Shown here in pieces: positions 49,656-60,076 of a stretch of 64,000 bases of DNA. The DNA lies in NCBI RefSeq assembly GCF_032854445.1, contig NC_088297.1, forward strand, positions 24,997,127-25,061,126, read 5' to 3'. Under the pieces are notes generated by a model. The model was given only the letters and a program-made list of their open reading frames with translations. It had not been told where the DNA came from and did not search any database. Position 1 is the first letter of the stretch, and each line of letters begins with the position of its first letter. The position numbers were made by a program, and so were the translations under genes. The DNA comes from Liolophura sinensis. Lineage: Eukaryota; Mollusca; Polyplacophora; Chitonida; Chitonidae.

Positions 49656-51405
49656 GTGACATATCTGGCTGATTCAGTGCCACATATTATCAAGAATGTT
49701 CCCTCGGAACTTACTGGAAAAGCTCCTTAGGCCCATTGTGCCAGATCTGTGACTCCACACCTATTCACAAATTGACGCTAATTAATTCCGAATCTAATCC
49801 TTTCATGTTCAGTAGGCAGTGTCTTAAAGAAGCTATATCAGAGACATTTGGCCAATTATTTGATCAGAGAAATTCTGTTGAATTTTTTTGCTAGCGTACT
49901 ATAACCCAAATAATTACCTTCCACAAAATGTCAGCCTTGTATGTGGTCGTGTTACCATTCAATATCAGTAATAATGTACCTACAATTAGCAAGCACATCG
50001 CTGTATATGTGTAAGTACATGTATCCTTTTCCAACTTTAGAATTATTTACACTATAAACAGAACAGGTACGAGATATTTACTGGGTGGCTATAATGTGAG
50101 CGATTCTAGGTAAATACAGAAAAATTTGATTTGCGAATATAGAATGTTTGCTAAAAATCTCTAGTATAGCCAAGTGCTTTAAGTCTCAGTTGAGATCTTT
50201 ACTCAGCACTGAAGTTGTTCTAGACTAAGTCAAGCCACATGTACTTGCATGATGTAAGAGGGCAAGTGTGAGGACGGCTTCGTGGATGAACTACTCATAA
50301 GCTTGACTGTCATACAAATTAAATGTACTCCTAAACATCGCCTAAGACAACAATCAAATACCAGTGCATGAATAGAATGCCCAAGTTCTGATCTGATAGT
50401 TGGTACAGAAAAATACACTCAACAGTACACGTTATCATGGTGTATTTAATTTAAATAAATAAATAAATAAATAAGTAAGTAAATAAATAAGAGGGATACA
50501 AAGGGACTGGAATTCAGACCATTCAATAGCCTTACCTGGCTTTGTCATGCTACAAAAACATCAAGTATGAAGAATTATTAAGAAACATGACATCAAACCC
50601 AACTCTTGACTGTTAAAAGACTTTTTTTAGGTTAGGAAGTTTGTCAGGAATTAGCAGAAGAAAGTGGCTTCCTCGAGGCTCTTCTTGGTTCTTCACCCAC
50701 GAACCTGAATACAGCCCATCGTACATAAAACAATCAGATCTTATGAATGTTTTGCCTGGATGGCTAAACTTAGAGCCCAGCGTATGAAACATCTGCATGT
50801 TCAGCGGCCGTTCTACAACATGAAGACTTCCACATTAGTGTTCTTCCCAGGTTTCACATTGCATATTGTGAGATATTACTGAGGTAATTATTGGCAGAGG
50901 TTCCTTAATAATTTTGTGAGAGTTGTCTTCTGTATTTCTTTCTGTTTGGGGTACAGACCTTATGTGGGTTTCTCCCTTCAGTTTCTCATAACAGTTCACA
51001 GTCTAGGCATGCATGGAGGTTGAGCTAATCCAGAGTGTTTTCAGACAATAAACCTGACATATCACCTTAGCTTATGAATTATTGGTTTTCTTTGAAATCT
51101 TTTGAAGTTTCAGTGGTGATAGGCCCACTAATAAGTCAATAGTTTACATCAATCACACAAAAGGTTTTTATACCACTAGTGAACTGCTAGGCTACTCCCC
51201 CGACTCACAGTATAACCAGCCTCACATAGAATTTGAACCCAAATAAGCCCCATCAAACCAGCTAAAAACTAAGGTCTGCATTCTTGTGAATGTCTTTGGT
51301 AGATGTGATCTACAGTCTGTTTGAACTGATCAATTACCTTGATTCATTAATGTACCAGCAGCCAACTTTAACATACTCATTGGTAAATGATCAGTCGTGA
51401 CCTTC
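49656..51405 (-). other. 3' flank of the ASB-type gene
   Basis: It lies downstream of the ASB-type stop codon and probably includes its 3' UTR. No clear AATAAA was found close to the stop on the minus strand. Confidence 0.35.
50452..50491. repeat. (AAAT)n microsatellite
   Basis: AATAAATAAATAAATAAG-type run with two GTAAGTAA interruptions. Confidence 0.8.
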
Positions 51406-52167
51406 TTAAAGGTCTTGATATTTGAGGTAGTTCTTGAGTTCATGGGGTAAACACAAAGTATCTGTTTTACTACAGCAACCCTTACCCAGGCTGTGTCGAA
51501 TCAACGACCGACACAAGTGCAGTAGTGGGCGTGGGTTGCTTATGACATGCTGAATTTGCATTAACAGCATCCTCTGCTGCGCATTCGGCGCGATTTCAAC
51601 AGCTCTTGCTAGGTGCTCTTTGTCCGTGAATGTTAGTTTACAGTTAGCCTCAACTAAAAACATCGTCAAATCCGCAGCATTGCGTAAAGACGCGGTGAAC
51701 GGCGTGACACCATTACGGCTGGCGAGATTCACATCGCAGCCGGCTTGGATCAACATCTTAGCAATGGCCGCCTTTCCTTGAAGCATGACTGTCAAAAGCG
51801 GAGTCACGCTCCAGCGGTCACCTCTATTTGTGTCTGCTCCAGCAGCAACAAGTTTTTTGGCGATTTCAACATGGCCCAGCTCAACAGCCTTCAGTAAAGG
51901 CGTTTTCGCCTCCTCGTTCTCAGAACTGATGGGGTCAAGGTCACAGCCGTTAGCGATCAAAGCCTCAACGAAATCCACACAATTGTGAATTGCTGCTATG
52001 TGTAAAGGTGTCCTTCCATTGTCCAGTTTGGCTGTGTTAATGTTTATACCTGCGTTAAGAAGAAGTGTCAGAACCTCAATATGCCCTCCAAACGCTGCCA
52101 GGTGAATAGGCTCCACACCCAGTTTACCTTTAGTGGCACAAAGATCACTCCCAGCTTCAATCAAAAC
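51406..52167 (-). CDS. ASB-type gene, terminal coding exon 4 with SOCS box
   Basis: The exon starts after TTTTTTTTCCAG (52168) with VLIEAGSDL, which completes the ankyrin helix left open by exon 3 (...FTEITR). It encodes residues 153-405: ankyrin repeats, a linker of about 30 residues, and the SOCS box that ends ...ELKNYLKYQDL before the stop. Confidence 0.9.
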   Translation of the reverse strand, partial: VLIEAGSDLCATKGKLGVEPIHLAAFGGHIEVLTLLLNAGININTAKLDNGRTPLHIAAIHNCVDFVEALIANGCDLDPISSENEEAKTPLLKAVELGHVEIAKKLVAAGADTNRGDRWSVTPLLTVMLQGKAAIAKMLIQAGCDVNLASRNGVTPFTASLRNAADLTMFLVEANCKLTFTDKEHLARAVEIAPNAQQRMLLMQIQHVISNPRPLLHLCRSLIRHSLGKGCCSKTDTLCLPHELKNYLKYQDL

Positions 52168-55100
52168 CTGGAAAAAAAATCAGTGGATTTCACGATCATC
52201 TGGATTGATTTATTCATTTCACTGCTGTTTAACACCATACACGGCTTCACTTCTAGCTGTGATCACGATCAGTGTTGTTTAACACCATACACTGCTTCAC
52301 TTCTAGCTGTGATCACGATCACTGTTGTTTAACACCATACACTGCTTCACTTCTAGCTGTGATCACAATCAGTGTTGTTTAACACCATACACGGCTTCAC
52401 TTCTAGCTGTGATCACGATCAGTGTTGTTTAACACCATACACTGCTTCACTTCTAGCTGTGATCACGATCAGTTTTATAGGTGGAAAAATAAAACCTCTG
52501 GCAAGTTATTTTCGCCATTTCAAAAAACTGTTCTAAAATTGCGACAATGGCTAGCGCCAGCAGAAGCCCTGTTTATGGGAGAATTATCAGCGAGCTCCCA
52601 ATATACAGACTCAGCGGTCAGCAGACAATATTTAAGTTCGGGACAAACTAAGATATTCAAGGAGTTTCCAAGAGTATTTGTCTTTTTAAAGACTTTCAAG
52701 TACTTGAAAATGAAATTGTATTTTTTTCAAGCACTTTCTAGGAGTTTCAAGGATTGTGCGCAGTCTGACATATGATATATGATATATATACTGGAGGAAG
52801 GCTCGTCATCTCCAGTATACTTTATGTAAAACCACTTGAACAGTCGACGTAACACAAACTGTGTTCCTCACTGTTTAATCTGAACTACATCATCATTCCT
52901 CTTTTGAGCCACACTCGCAGTTTTAGTCTGTTTTAAGGGTAAGCGGACTCACTTGTGAAACTAAAATCTAAAAATCTCCCTCTTCATTTTGTCTGATCTC
53001 CATGTTTTCGTGAATTTCCTGATTTTCGAGGTTTTCTGATCATCATGTTAATCGCCAGGATAATTCACATCATTTTCCATAAATTTCCAAGTTTTTATTT
53101 TTATTTCCGACACTGAAAACAGAGATATTCTGTCTGTAAAACAATTGAAACTGGCACGCCCTTATTACCCGAGTGATCTCTGTGAAGCCCTTCAAACAGG
53201 CGATGTGGAGTGGGGTCTCCTTCCCGTTATTCACAGATGTGACATCACTTCCTGCCTTGATTAGTTCTCGTACAACCTCTGTGTGGCCCTGCACAACTGC
53301 TTCATGAAGGGGGGTATTTCCTGAAATTGATTGGAGTTTCAGGTGGCAATCAAGAATTCTTCACTTATCTGTGAGTGTCATGTTTCTGAATGGTTTGGGG
53401 GGAGGGAACCAGAGTGTCTGGGGTAAATCACTACCCTTCACCACCTTCTTCATACCTGACAAAGTTCCTGACCTAAAGCTGCAGCCAAGCCAATGACAGC
53501 TACAGTAGTCATACAGCTAGAGATCAGCGGAGGTCTGAATAACACTTAAAACAAAATCGACCCCCACACCCCCACCCCAAAAAAACAAAAAACAAATGCA
53601 GAAAAAAAACAATATAGACATATTAGACTCAGTCAGTTACTTGAAGGGAAAACTTTTCCATTGCCTTAATGATGAAGAGATCATTTGTTTACCTCTTTGC
53701 CTTGCCTATTTTCAAATACTGTCAAAATGTACATTTTACTGTGACATACCCTAACTGACCTCAAATTTGACTTAAAATTAAGTTTTTCTTAAGGAAAAAT
53801 AAATGTCACAAATTATTATTTTTGGTGCAGAATCCTATATCTTTCCAGTGGAATATCATCCCATGTTCCAAGCAAACCTCAAAACACCTTTTCAAAAAAG
53901 CTATCAGAATCAGCAAAAATGGGCATGTCTGTTATGGTCATTTGGGGTATTCGTTAAGAAATTCATGCTGGCTGAACTTGTATGTTATCTAAAAAGCATT
54001 AACGAAAATGAAGAGACTGTATGTTTATGTGGACATAAATCCTCCAGTGTCTCAATACATCTCTGCACACTCACCATTCACATGTTTCAGTTGTAGTTTG
54101 GGACAGTGCTCCAGTAACAGTTGTACCAGAGCAATATTGCCTGCACGACTGGCAATGTACAGAGGTGTTTTTATTCTGCGGCCCCCAACATTGACATCGC
54201 ATCCTCTGCTCAGGAGAAGACTGGCTATCTCTGTCTGCTCACACTCTGCTGCATAACCTACACATGTTTACAACAATGTTTATAAAAACATCTGAATCAC
54301 CTTTAACATATCACACCTAAGTGTATTTCACCTGTAGTGTGTAGTTAACCGAAGGAAACTGAAAACGTTACATTTACATGTTTGGTCATGTGAGAGACAA
54401 GCTTCCATGTAAACACAAAAAGAAAAAAAACACAAAAAAAATGTAAGCAGTTCAGAAATTGAATGTCACCTCACAGTCATGAAGTCGGAGATAAGCTGGC
54501 AGCAGTAGTGGTTGAAAAAGTTGAACAATTAGGGTACCTATTTGATTGGTGATACACAGGTTTAATGAAATGACAAAAGCAGAAGTACGCCATATAGTAC
54601 CAACCTCCTGATTCACAATCTGCAGCATGATCGAGTCAGTTTGGGGTACGCTATTACAGTCAGCTGATCGGCAAGCTGTGATGGAAAAAATGCTAAGTTA
54701 GTAGTATGAGCCAGTGCGCTTTTCAGCCAGGTATGAGAAATGTGGTAATGTCTGGTGAGTCAGCATGAGTTAGGTGTGAGAAATGTGGTAATGTCTGGTG
54801 AGTCAGTATGAGCCAGGTGTTGGGAAATGTGGTAACGTCTGGTGAGTCAGTATGAGCCAGGTGTGAGAAATGTGGTAATGTCTGGTGAGTTAGTATGAGC
54901 CAGGTGTGGGAAACGTGGGTAACGTCTGGTGAGTCAGTATGAGCCAGGTGTGAAAAATTTTGGTAACGTCTGGTGAGTCAGTATGAGCCAGGTGTGGGGA
55001 ATGTGGTAACGTCTGGTGAGTCAGTATGAGCCAGGTGTGAGAAATGTGGTAATGTCTGGTGAGTCAGTATGAGCCAGGTGTGAGAAATGTGGTAATATCT

Positions 55101-58100
55101 GGTGAGTCAGAATGAGCCAGGTGTGAGAAATGTGGAATCATCTGGTGAGTCAGTATGAGCCAGTTGTGGAAATGTGGTAACGTCTGGTGAGTCAGTATGA
55201 GCCAGGTGTGAGAAATGTGGTAACGTCTGGTGAGTCAGTATGAGCCAGGTGTGGGAAATGTGGAAATGTCTGGTGAGTCAGTATGAGCCAGGTGTGAGAA
55301 ATGTGTTAACGTCTGGTGAGTCAGGTGTGAGAAATGTGGTAATGCCTGGTGAGTCAGTAGGAGCCAGGTGTGAGAAATGTGGTAACGTCTGGTGAGTCAG
55401 TAGGAGCCAGGTGTGGGAAATGTGGTAACGTCTGGTGAGTCAGTATGAGCCAGGTGTGAGAAATGTGGTAATGTCTGGTGAGTCCGTATGAGCCAGGTGT
55501 GGGAAATGTGGTAACGTCTGGTGAGTCAGTATGAGCCAGGTGTGGGAAATGTGGTAATGTCTGGTGAGTCAGTATGAGCCAGGTGTGAGAAATGTGGTAA
55601 TGTCTGGTGAGTCTGAGCGAGGTGTGAGAAATGTGGTAATGCCTGGTGAGTCAGTAGGAGCCAGGTGTGAGAAATGTGGTAACGTCTGGTGAGCCAGTAT
55701 GAGCCAGGTGTGGGAAATGTGGTAATGTCTGGTGAGTCAGTATGAGCCAGGTGTGAGAAATGTGGTAATATCTGGTGAGTCAGAATGAGCCAGGTGTGAG
55801 AAATGTGGTAATGTCTGGTGAGTCAGTATGAGCCAGGTGTGGGAAATGTGGTAACGTCTGGTGAGTCAGTATGAGCCAGGTGTGGGAAATGTGGTAATGT
55901 CTGGTGAGTCAGTATGAGCGAGGTGTGAGAAATGTGGTAATATCTGGTGAGTCAGAAGGAGCCAGGTGTGAGAAATGTGGTAATGTCTGGTGAGTCAGTA
56001 TGAGCCAGGTGTGAGAAATGTGGTAACGTCTGGTGAGTCAGTAGGAGCCAGGTGTGGGACATGTGGTAACGTCTGGTGAGTCAGGTGTGAGAAATGTGGT
56101 AATGCCTAGTGAGTCAGTAGGAGCCAGGTGTGAGAAATGTGGTAATGTTTGGTGAGTCAGTATGAGCCAGGTGTGAGAAATGTCGTAATGCCTGGTGAGT
56201 CAGTATGAGCGAGGTGTGAGAAATGTGGTAATATCTGGTGAGTCAGAATGAGACAGGTGTGAGAAATGTGGTAATGTCTGGTGAGTCAGTATGAACCAGG
56301 TGTGAGAAATGTGGTAACGTCTGGTGAGTCAGTATGAGCCAGGTGTGGGAAATGTGGTAACGTCTGGTGAGTCAAGTGTGAGAAATGTGGTAATGCCTGG
56401 TGAGTCAGTATGAGCCAGGTGTGAGAAATGTGGTAACGTCTGGTGAGTCAGTATGAGCCAGGTGTGAGAAATGTGGTACTGTCTGGTAAGTCAGTATGAG
56501 CCAGGTGTGAGAAATGTGGTAACGTCTGGTAAGTCAGTATGAGCCAGGTGTGAGAAATGTGGTGAGTCAGTATGAGCCAGGTGTGGGAAATGCGGTAATG
56601 TCTGGTGAGTCAGTATTAGCCAGGTGTGGGAAATGTGGTAACGTCTGGTGAGTCAGTATGAGTAGGTGTGAGAAATGTGGTAATGTCTGGTGAGTCAGTA
56701 GGAGCCAGGTGTGGGAAATGTGGTAACGTCTGGTGAGTCAGTATGAGCCAGGTGTGAGAAATGTGGTAATGTCTGGTGAGTCAGTATGAGCCAGGTGTGA
56801 GAAATGTGGTAATGTCTGGTGAGTCAGTATGAGCCAGGTGCAAGAAATGTGGTAATGTCTGGTGAGTTAGTATGAGCCAGGTGTGAGAAATGTGGTAATG
56901 TCTGGTGAGTCAGTATGAGCCAGGTGTGAGAAATGTGGTAATGTCTGGTGAGTCAGTATGAGCCAGGTGTGAAAAAATTTGGTAACGTCTGGTGAGTCAG
57001 TATGAGCCAGGTGTGGGGAATGTGGTAACGTCTGGTGAGTCAGTATGAGCCAGGTGTGAGAAATGTGGTAATGTCTGGTGAGTCCGTATGAGCCAGGTGT
57101 GAGAAATGTGGTAACGTCTGGTAAGTCAGTATGAGCCAGGTGTGAGAAATGTGGTGAGTCAGTATGAGCCAGGTGTGGGAAATGCGGTAATGTCTGGTGA
57201 GTCAGTATGAGCCAGGTGTGGGAAATGTGGTAACGTCTGGTGAGTCAGTATGAGTAGGTGTGAGAAATGTGGTAACGTCTGGTGAGTCAGTAGGAGCCAG
57301 GTGTGGGAAATGTGGTAACGTCTGGTGAGTCAGTATGAGCCAGGTGTGAGAAATGTGGTAATGTCTGGTGAGTCAGTATGAGCCAGGTGTGAAAAATGTG
57401 GTAATGTCTGGTGAGTCAGTATGAGCCAGGTGCAAGAAATGTGGTAATGTCTGGTGAGTTAGTATGAGCCAGGTGTGAGAAATGTGGTAATGTCTGGTGA
57501 GTCAGTATGAGCCAGGTGTGAGAAATGTGGTAATGTCTGGTGAGTCAGTATGAGCCAGGTGTGAAAAAATTTGGTAACGTCTGGTGAGTCAGTATGAGCC
57601 AGGTGTGGGGAATGTGGTAACGTCTGGTGAGTCAGTATGAGCCAGGTGTGAGAAATGTGGTAATGTCTGGTGAGTCTGTATGAGCCAGGTGTGAGAAATG
57701 TGGTAATATCTGGTGAGTCAGAATGAGCCAGGTGTGAGAAATGTGGAATCATCTGGTGAGTCAGTATGAGCCAGTTGTGGGAAATGTGGTAACCTCTGGT
57801 GAGTCAGTATGAGCCAGGTGTGAGAAATGTGGTAACGTCTGGTGAGTCAGTATGAGCCAGGTGTGGGAAATGTGGAAATGTCTGGTGAGTCAGTATGAGC
57901 CAGGTGTGGGAAATGTGGTAACGTCTGGTGAGTCAGATGTGGGAAATGTGGTAATGTCTGGTGAGTCAGTATGAGCCAGGTGTGAGAAATGTGGTAATGT
58001 CTGGTGAGTCAGTATGAGCCAGGTGTGGGAAATGTGGTAATGTCTGGTGAGTCAGTATGAGCCAGGTGTGAGAAATGTGGTAATGTCTGGTGAGTCAGCA

Positions 58101-58410
58101 TGAGCCAGGTGTGAGAAATGTGGTAATGTCTGGTGAGTCAGGTGTGAGAATTGTGGTAATGTCTGGTGAGTCTGTTGAGGCAGCACTATAAAAATGTATG
58201 CACTGTTATGATCAAGCTAATGCTGAAATCAAAGTGATAAACCCTAACAACAGTACATATAGCTAAAAGCAGTGGGGAGAGGAACCAACCTAACGGGGAC
58301 AGGAAGTTAGACTTCTGGTTGATGTCTTCCCCGCAGTCCAGAAGTTCATTAACTCTCTGTTTGTTTCCTCTTCCTATTGCTTCATAGATATCTAATCCTT
58401 CCTCAGCCAT
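51406..58410 (-). CDS. Ankyrin-repeat and SOCS-box (ASB-type) protein, four exons
   Basis: Joining exons 58410-58290, 54257-54075, 53320-53169 and 52167-51406 on the minus strand gives an uninterrupted 405-residue protein, and every junction keeps frame at GT-AG boundaries. About nine ankyrin repeats run from residue 8 to 350, with several clear TPLHxA cores. The C-terminal 43 residues form a SOCS box. Its BC box P366-L367...C371...I375 fits the Elongin-B/C consensus [S/T/P]LxxxCxxxI; the Cullin-5 box is LPHE rather than the usual LPxP. In ASB proteins the ankyrin repeats bind the substrate while the SOCS box recruits Elongin B/C and Cullin-5 for ubiquitination. The start ATG has A at -3 and G at +4. 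Intron 1 (4.0 kb) is mostly a 43-bp satellite array, and intron 3 holds a 50-bp repeat. The ASB subtype and substrate cannot be told. Confidence 0.88.
52222..52475. repeat. 50-bp tandem repeat, 5 copies, intron 3 of the ASB-type gene
   Basis: Units hold GTTGTTTAACACCATACACT, GCTTCACTTCTAGCTGTGAT and CACGATCAGT. They are nearly identical, differing for example by CACTG/CACGG. Confidence 0.92.
52497..52575. repeat. Dispersed ~80-bp motif, copy in ASB-type intron 3
   Basis: TATTTTCGCCATTTCAAAA is followed by TTGCGACAATGGCTAGCGCC and AGCAGAAGCCCTG. Similar sequences lie at 61885-61960 and 62040-62102. Confidence 0.5.
53169..53320 (-). CDS. ASB-type gene, coding exon 3
   Basis: This 152-base exon lies between acceptor TTTCAG (at 53321) and donor CTCGG|GTAATA (53169/53168). 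It encodes residues 102-152 with two near-canonical repeats: NTPLHEAVVQGHTEVV and ETPLHIACLKGFTEI. It ends in phase 0. Confidence 0.87.
53700..53960. repeat. Dispersed repeat, copy 2, ASB-type intron 2
   Basis: It contains CCCATGTTCCAAGCAAACCT, CACCTTTTCAAAA and GAATCAGCAAAAATGGGCA, comparable with 18780-18870. An open frame across it (53803-54096) lies opposite the real exon and is not supported. Confidence 0.45.
54075..54257 (-). CDS. ASB-type gene, coding exon 2
   Basis: This 183-base exon has acceptor TAG at 54258 and donor AATG|GTGAGT at 54075/54074. It encodes residues 41-101, including ankyrin motifs (TEIASLLLSRGCDVN, TPLYIASRAGN). It is in phase with exon 1 (the split codon makes Gly41) and with exon 3 (Gly102). 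Confidence 0.85.
54703..58174. repeat. 3.5-kb minisatellite, 43-bp unit, about 80 copies, intron 1 of the ASB-type gene
   Basis: The unit reads GTGAGTCAGTATGAGCCAGG then TGTGAGAAATGTGGTAATGT then CTG. Frequent variants are GTGGGAAATG, TAACGTCTG and shortened units (GAGTCAGGTGTGAG). Each full unit has TGAGTCA (AP-1 heptamer), CAGGTG (E-box) and, in many, AGGTGTGA (T-box-like). Blocks of units are duplicated with 592-bp spacing. The array takes up about 86% of the intron. Confidence 0.95.
58290..58410 (-). CDS. ASB-type gene, coding exon 1
   Basis: This exon encodes residues 1-40 plus one base of codon 41. It opens with MAEEGLDIYEAIGRGN and a first ankyrin helix. The donor is TTAG|GTTGGT at 58290/58289. 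The open frame continues into the intron for some 35 codons without similarity to ankyrin repeats, which supports splicing here. Confidence 0.8.
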
Positions 58411-59376
58411 CTTGCTACAGATTTATCTCCCCTTAGATGAAGCTGTTCTGTTTTTGATCAGTCACAACGGATACTGAAACATATATCAAACTATAATTAA
58501 AATAAAACAAGTGTTTGTTATCAAACTTATAAATGTTAATAAAATTTACCGGAATAAAATGGATATCCTTTACAGAACATTTATATTGGGGAAGTTTGTA
58601 TGGTTAGTTAGCCCTCAAAGATTGTTAGTTTGATGGGCAAAATGGAACAGATGGCTGTATTTTCATTTGCTTTGTTTCCATACATGGCTTAGGCATTTAA
58701 CATCTTTTTCATCGCAACAATAGCAATGCACAGCATGCCTTAGACACTGTCATAATTGCAACTGCATTCAGAGAAAGGGACTCCAGAAAGTTTTCAAGAA
58801 CTTGTTCCTAGTCTCAGTGTGTATGATGCAATAAAATATGTTCAATGCAATTACAGTGGCATAACTGTTCAATCGTCGGGCGTCAAATGACAACACCAAA
58901 AGCATAACCCACCATTAACTGAAAGTTTAATTACGATATAGTAATACTTCATGCTCAGTTGTTAATGTCTTTACTTTATTGCTGATGATTATGATTCAAC
59001 AACTTGGAGAATTATTATTCAACTCACAAATATATCTTAAGTATGACGTAAACCCCCATGGACACATGGTTATATTTATAAGTTAACTATGTAGGTATAT
59101 AGACAGGATTTTTCTGGTGTGAAGAAATGAATGTTAGAATACAGAACAAGTGAGTCTTTCTTAGCTATCAATCACTGTACTCAGGCTGTAGTTGTGTTGA
59201 CATCTACAGGAATATATTAACTTAAAGGGTCTACCCATATCATTCGTTCCACTTAATGTCTTTTCTGCTGATATGATTAAACCCTAAACTACCTAATACA
59301 TATATTTTCACCATTACCTGAATCACAAACTTAAACGACAGTCACTGACAGGTATTGAACTTTTGATAAGTTTGAT

Positions 59377-59539
59377 AGTCCGAGTACACTGACTTTTGGT
59401 TGAGAAATAATTGCATACGGGATATTCATGGCTGCTCAATCCCACCGTTGAGACAAGCTTGCTCCACTCTGTCTATGGTTGAGCAGCCATTGATATACCG
59501 TATCCCAACATTTCTCAACAAAGTCAGTGTACCCGGACT
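59377..59539. mobile_element. Foldback element (MITE-like) between the ASB-type gene and SDHA
   Basis: The arms 59377-59439 and 59479-59539 are near-perfect inverted copies (outer ends AGTCCGAGTACACTGACTTT and its reverse complement; inner ends GGCTGCTCAA) around a 39-base loop. The sequence AAGTTTGA occurs just outside both ends (59368 and 59542), perhaps a target duplication. No protein is encoded. It could be a nonautonomous DNA transposon or a hairpin with another role. Confidence 0.65.
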
Positions 59540-59937
59540 AGAAGTTTGACAGAAACGAATCTCTTTGCCCCAAAAACACACCGGTGAGTATTTTTTTTAC
59601 ACCCATTAAAGCGCCTAGTGTAGCCGCTAACAACCAACTGCATTGCAGTACCCAAAGTCTGAGCTCAGAGAAAACTTGTTGCATCTTAAAAGTTGTTATG
59701 TACTTCCAGAAAAGTTGGTGCATTCATCACTAGGTTGGTGTTGACGTTATATAACACTGACTCGTACCTTTTCTCACTGTGGAACGTTACAAGTGATGTT
59801 TAGTTTCTAAAATAAAGCAATGCGTAACGGCATCAGTTCTATTTATTGTGAAGATATCATCATAATTTGGAGAGGAATAAGAATATAAATCATTTTTTGT
59901 GCACTTATATTATGTAAAATGATTTACGTGAGCGACC

Positions 59938-59958
59938 TAAGGTCACTGCGCATGCGTC
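59938..59958 (+). promoter_or_regulatory. Probable NRF-1 site with adjacent ERR-like half-site, SDHA promoter
   Basis: TGCGCATGCG at 59947-59956 matches the first ten positions of the NRF-1 palindrome (YGCGCAYGCGCR), 60 bases upstream of the SDHA ATG. Just before it, TAAGGTCA (59938-59945) resembles an ERR/nuclear-receptor half-site. Both factors are known activators of nuclear genes for respiratory-chain proteins. A GGAAG ETS core lies between this site and the ATG. Confidence 0.5.
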
Positions 59959-60016
59959 CGAGAAAGAGCAGACGGATTCTGAAACTTCATTTTGTAGCTT
60001 CACTTTGGACGGAAGC

Positions 60017-60076
60017 ATGTCCTCCCTCTGGAAAATTTCTTCAGATGTCGCTCGAAAAGCGGCTCTGAGCAAATTG
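60017..60076 (+). CDS. SDHA: SDHA coding exon 1
   Basis: Twenty codons of presequence ([20 protein letters not shown]) are followed by the donor TTG|GTAAGA. The exon is short but its composition and its phase-0 joining to exon 2 support it. Confidence 0.85.

Larger units (their letters stand above)
58411..60016. promoter_or_regulatory. Head-to-head intergenic region, ASB-type gene and SDHA
   Basis: This 1.6-kb stretch must hold the promoters of both divergent genes unless 5' UTR introns move them. It contains the foldback element and, close to SDHA, the NRF-1-like and ERR-like sites. The half near the ASB-type start is AT-rich and shows no clear promoter motif. Confidence 0.45.

Noticed and set aside
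52162..52164. Independent start of the C-terminal ankyrin/SOCS frame at 52164
   Set aside because: There is no ATG there (the codon is TTG). A T-tract and CAG lie directly upstream, and the frame continues the ankyrin helix from the exon at 53169-53320.
53803..54256. Plus-strand frames across ASB-type exon 2
   Set aside because: They lie opposite a well-supported exon and a dispersed repeat, with no domain.
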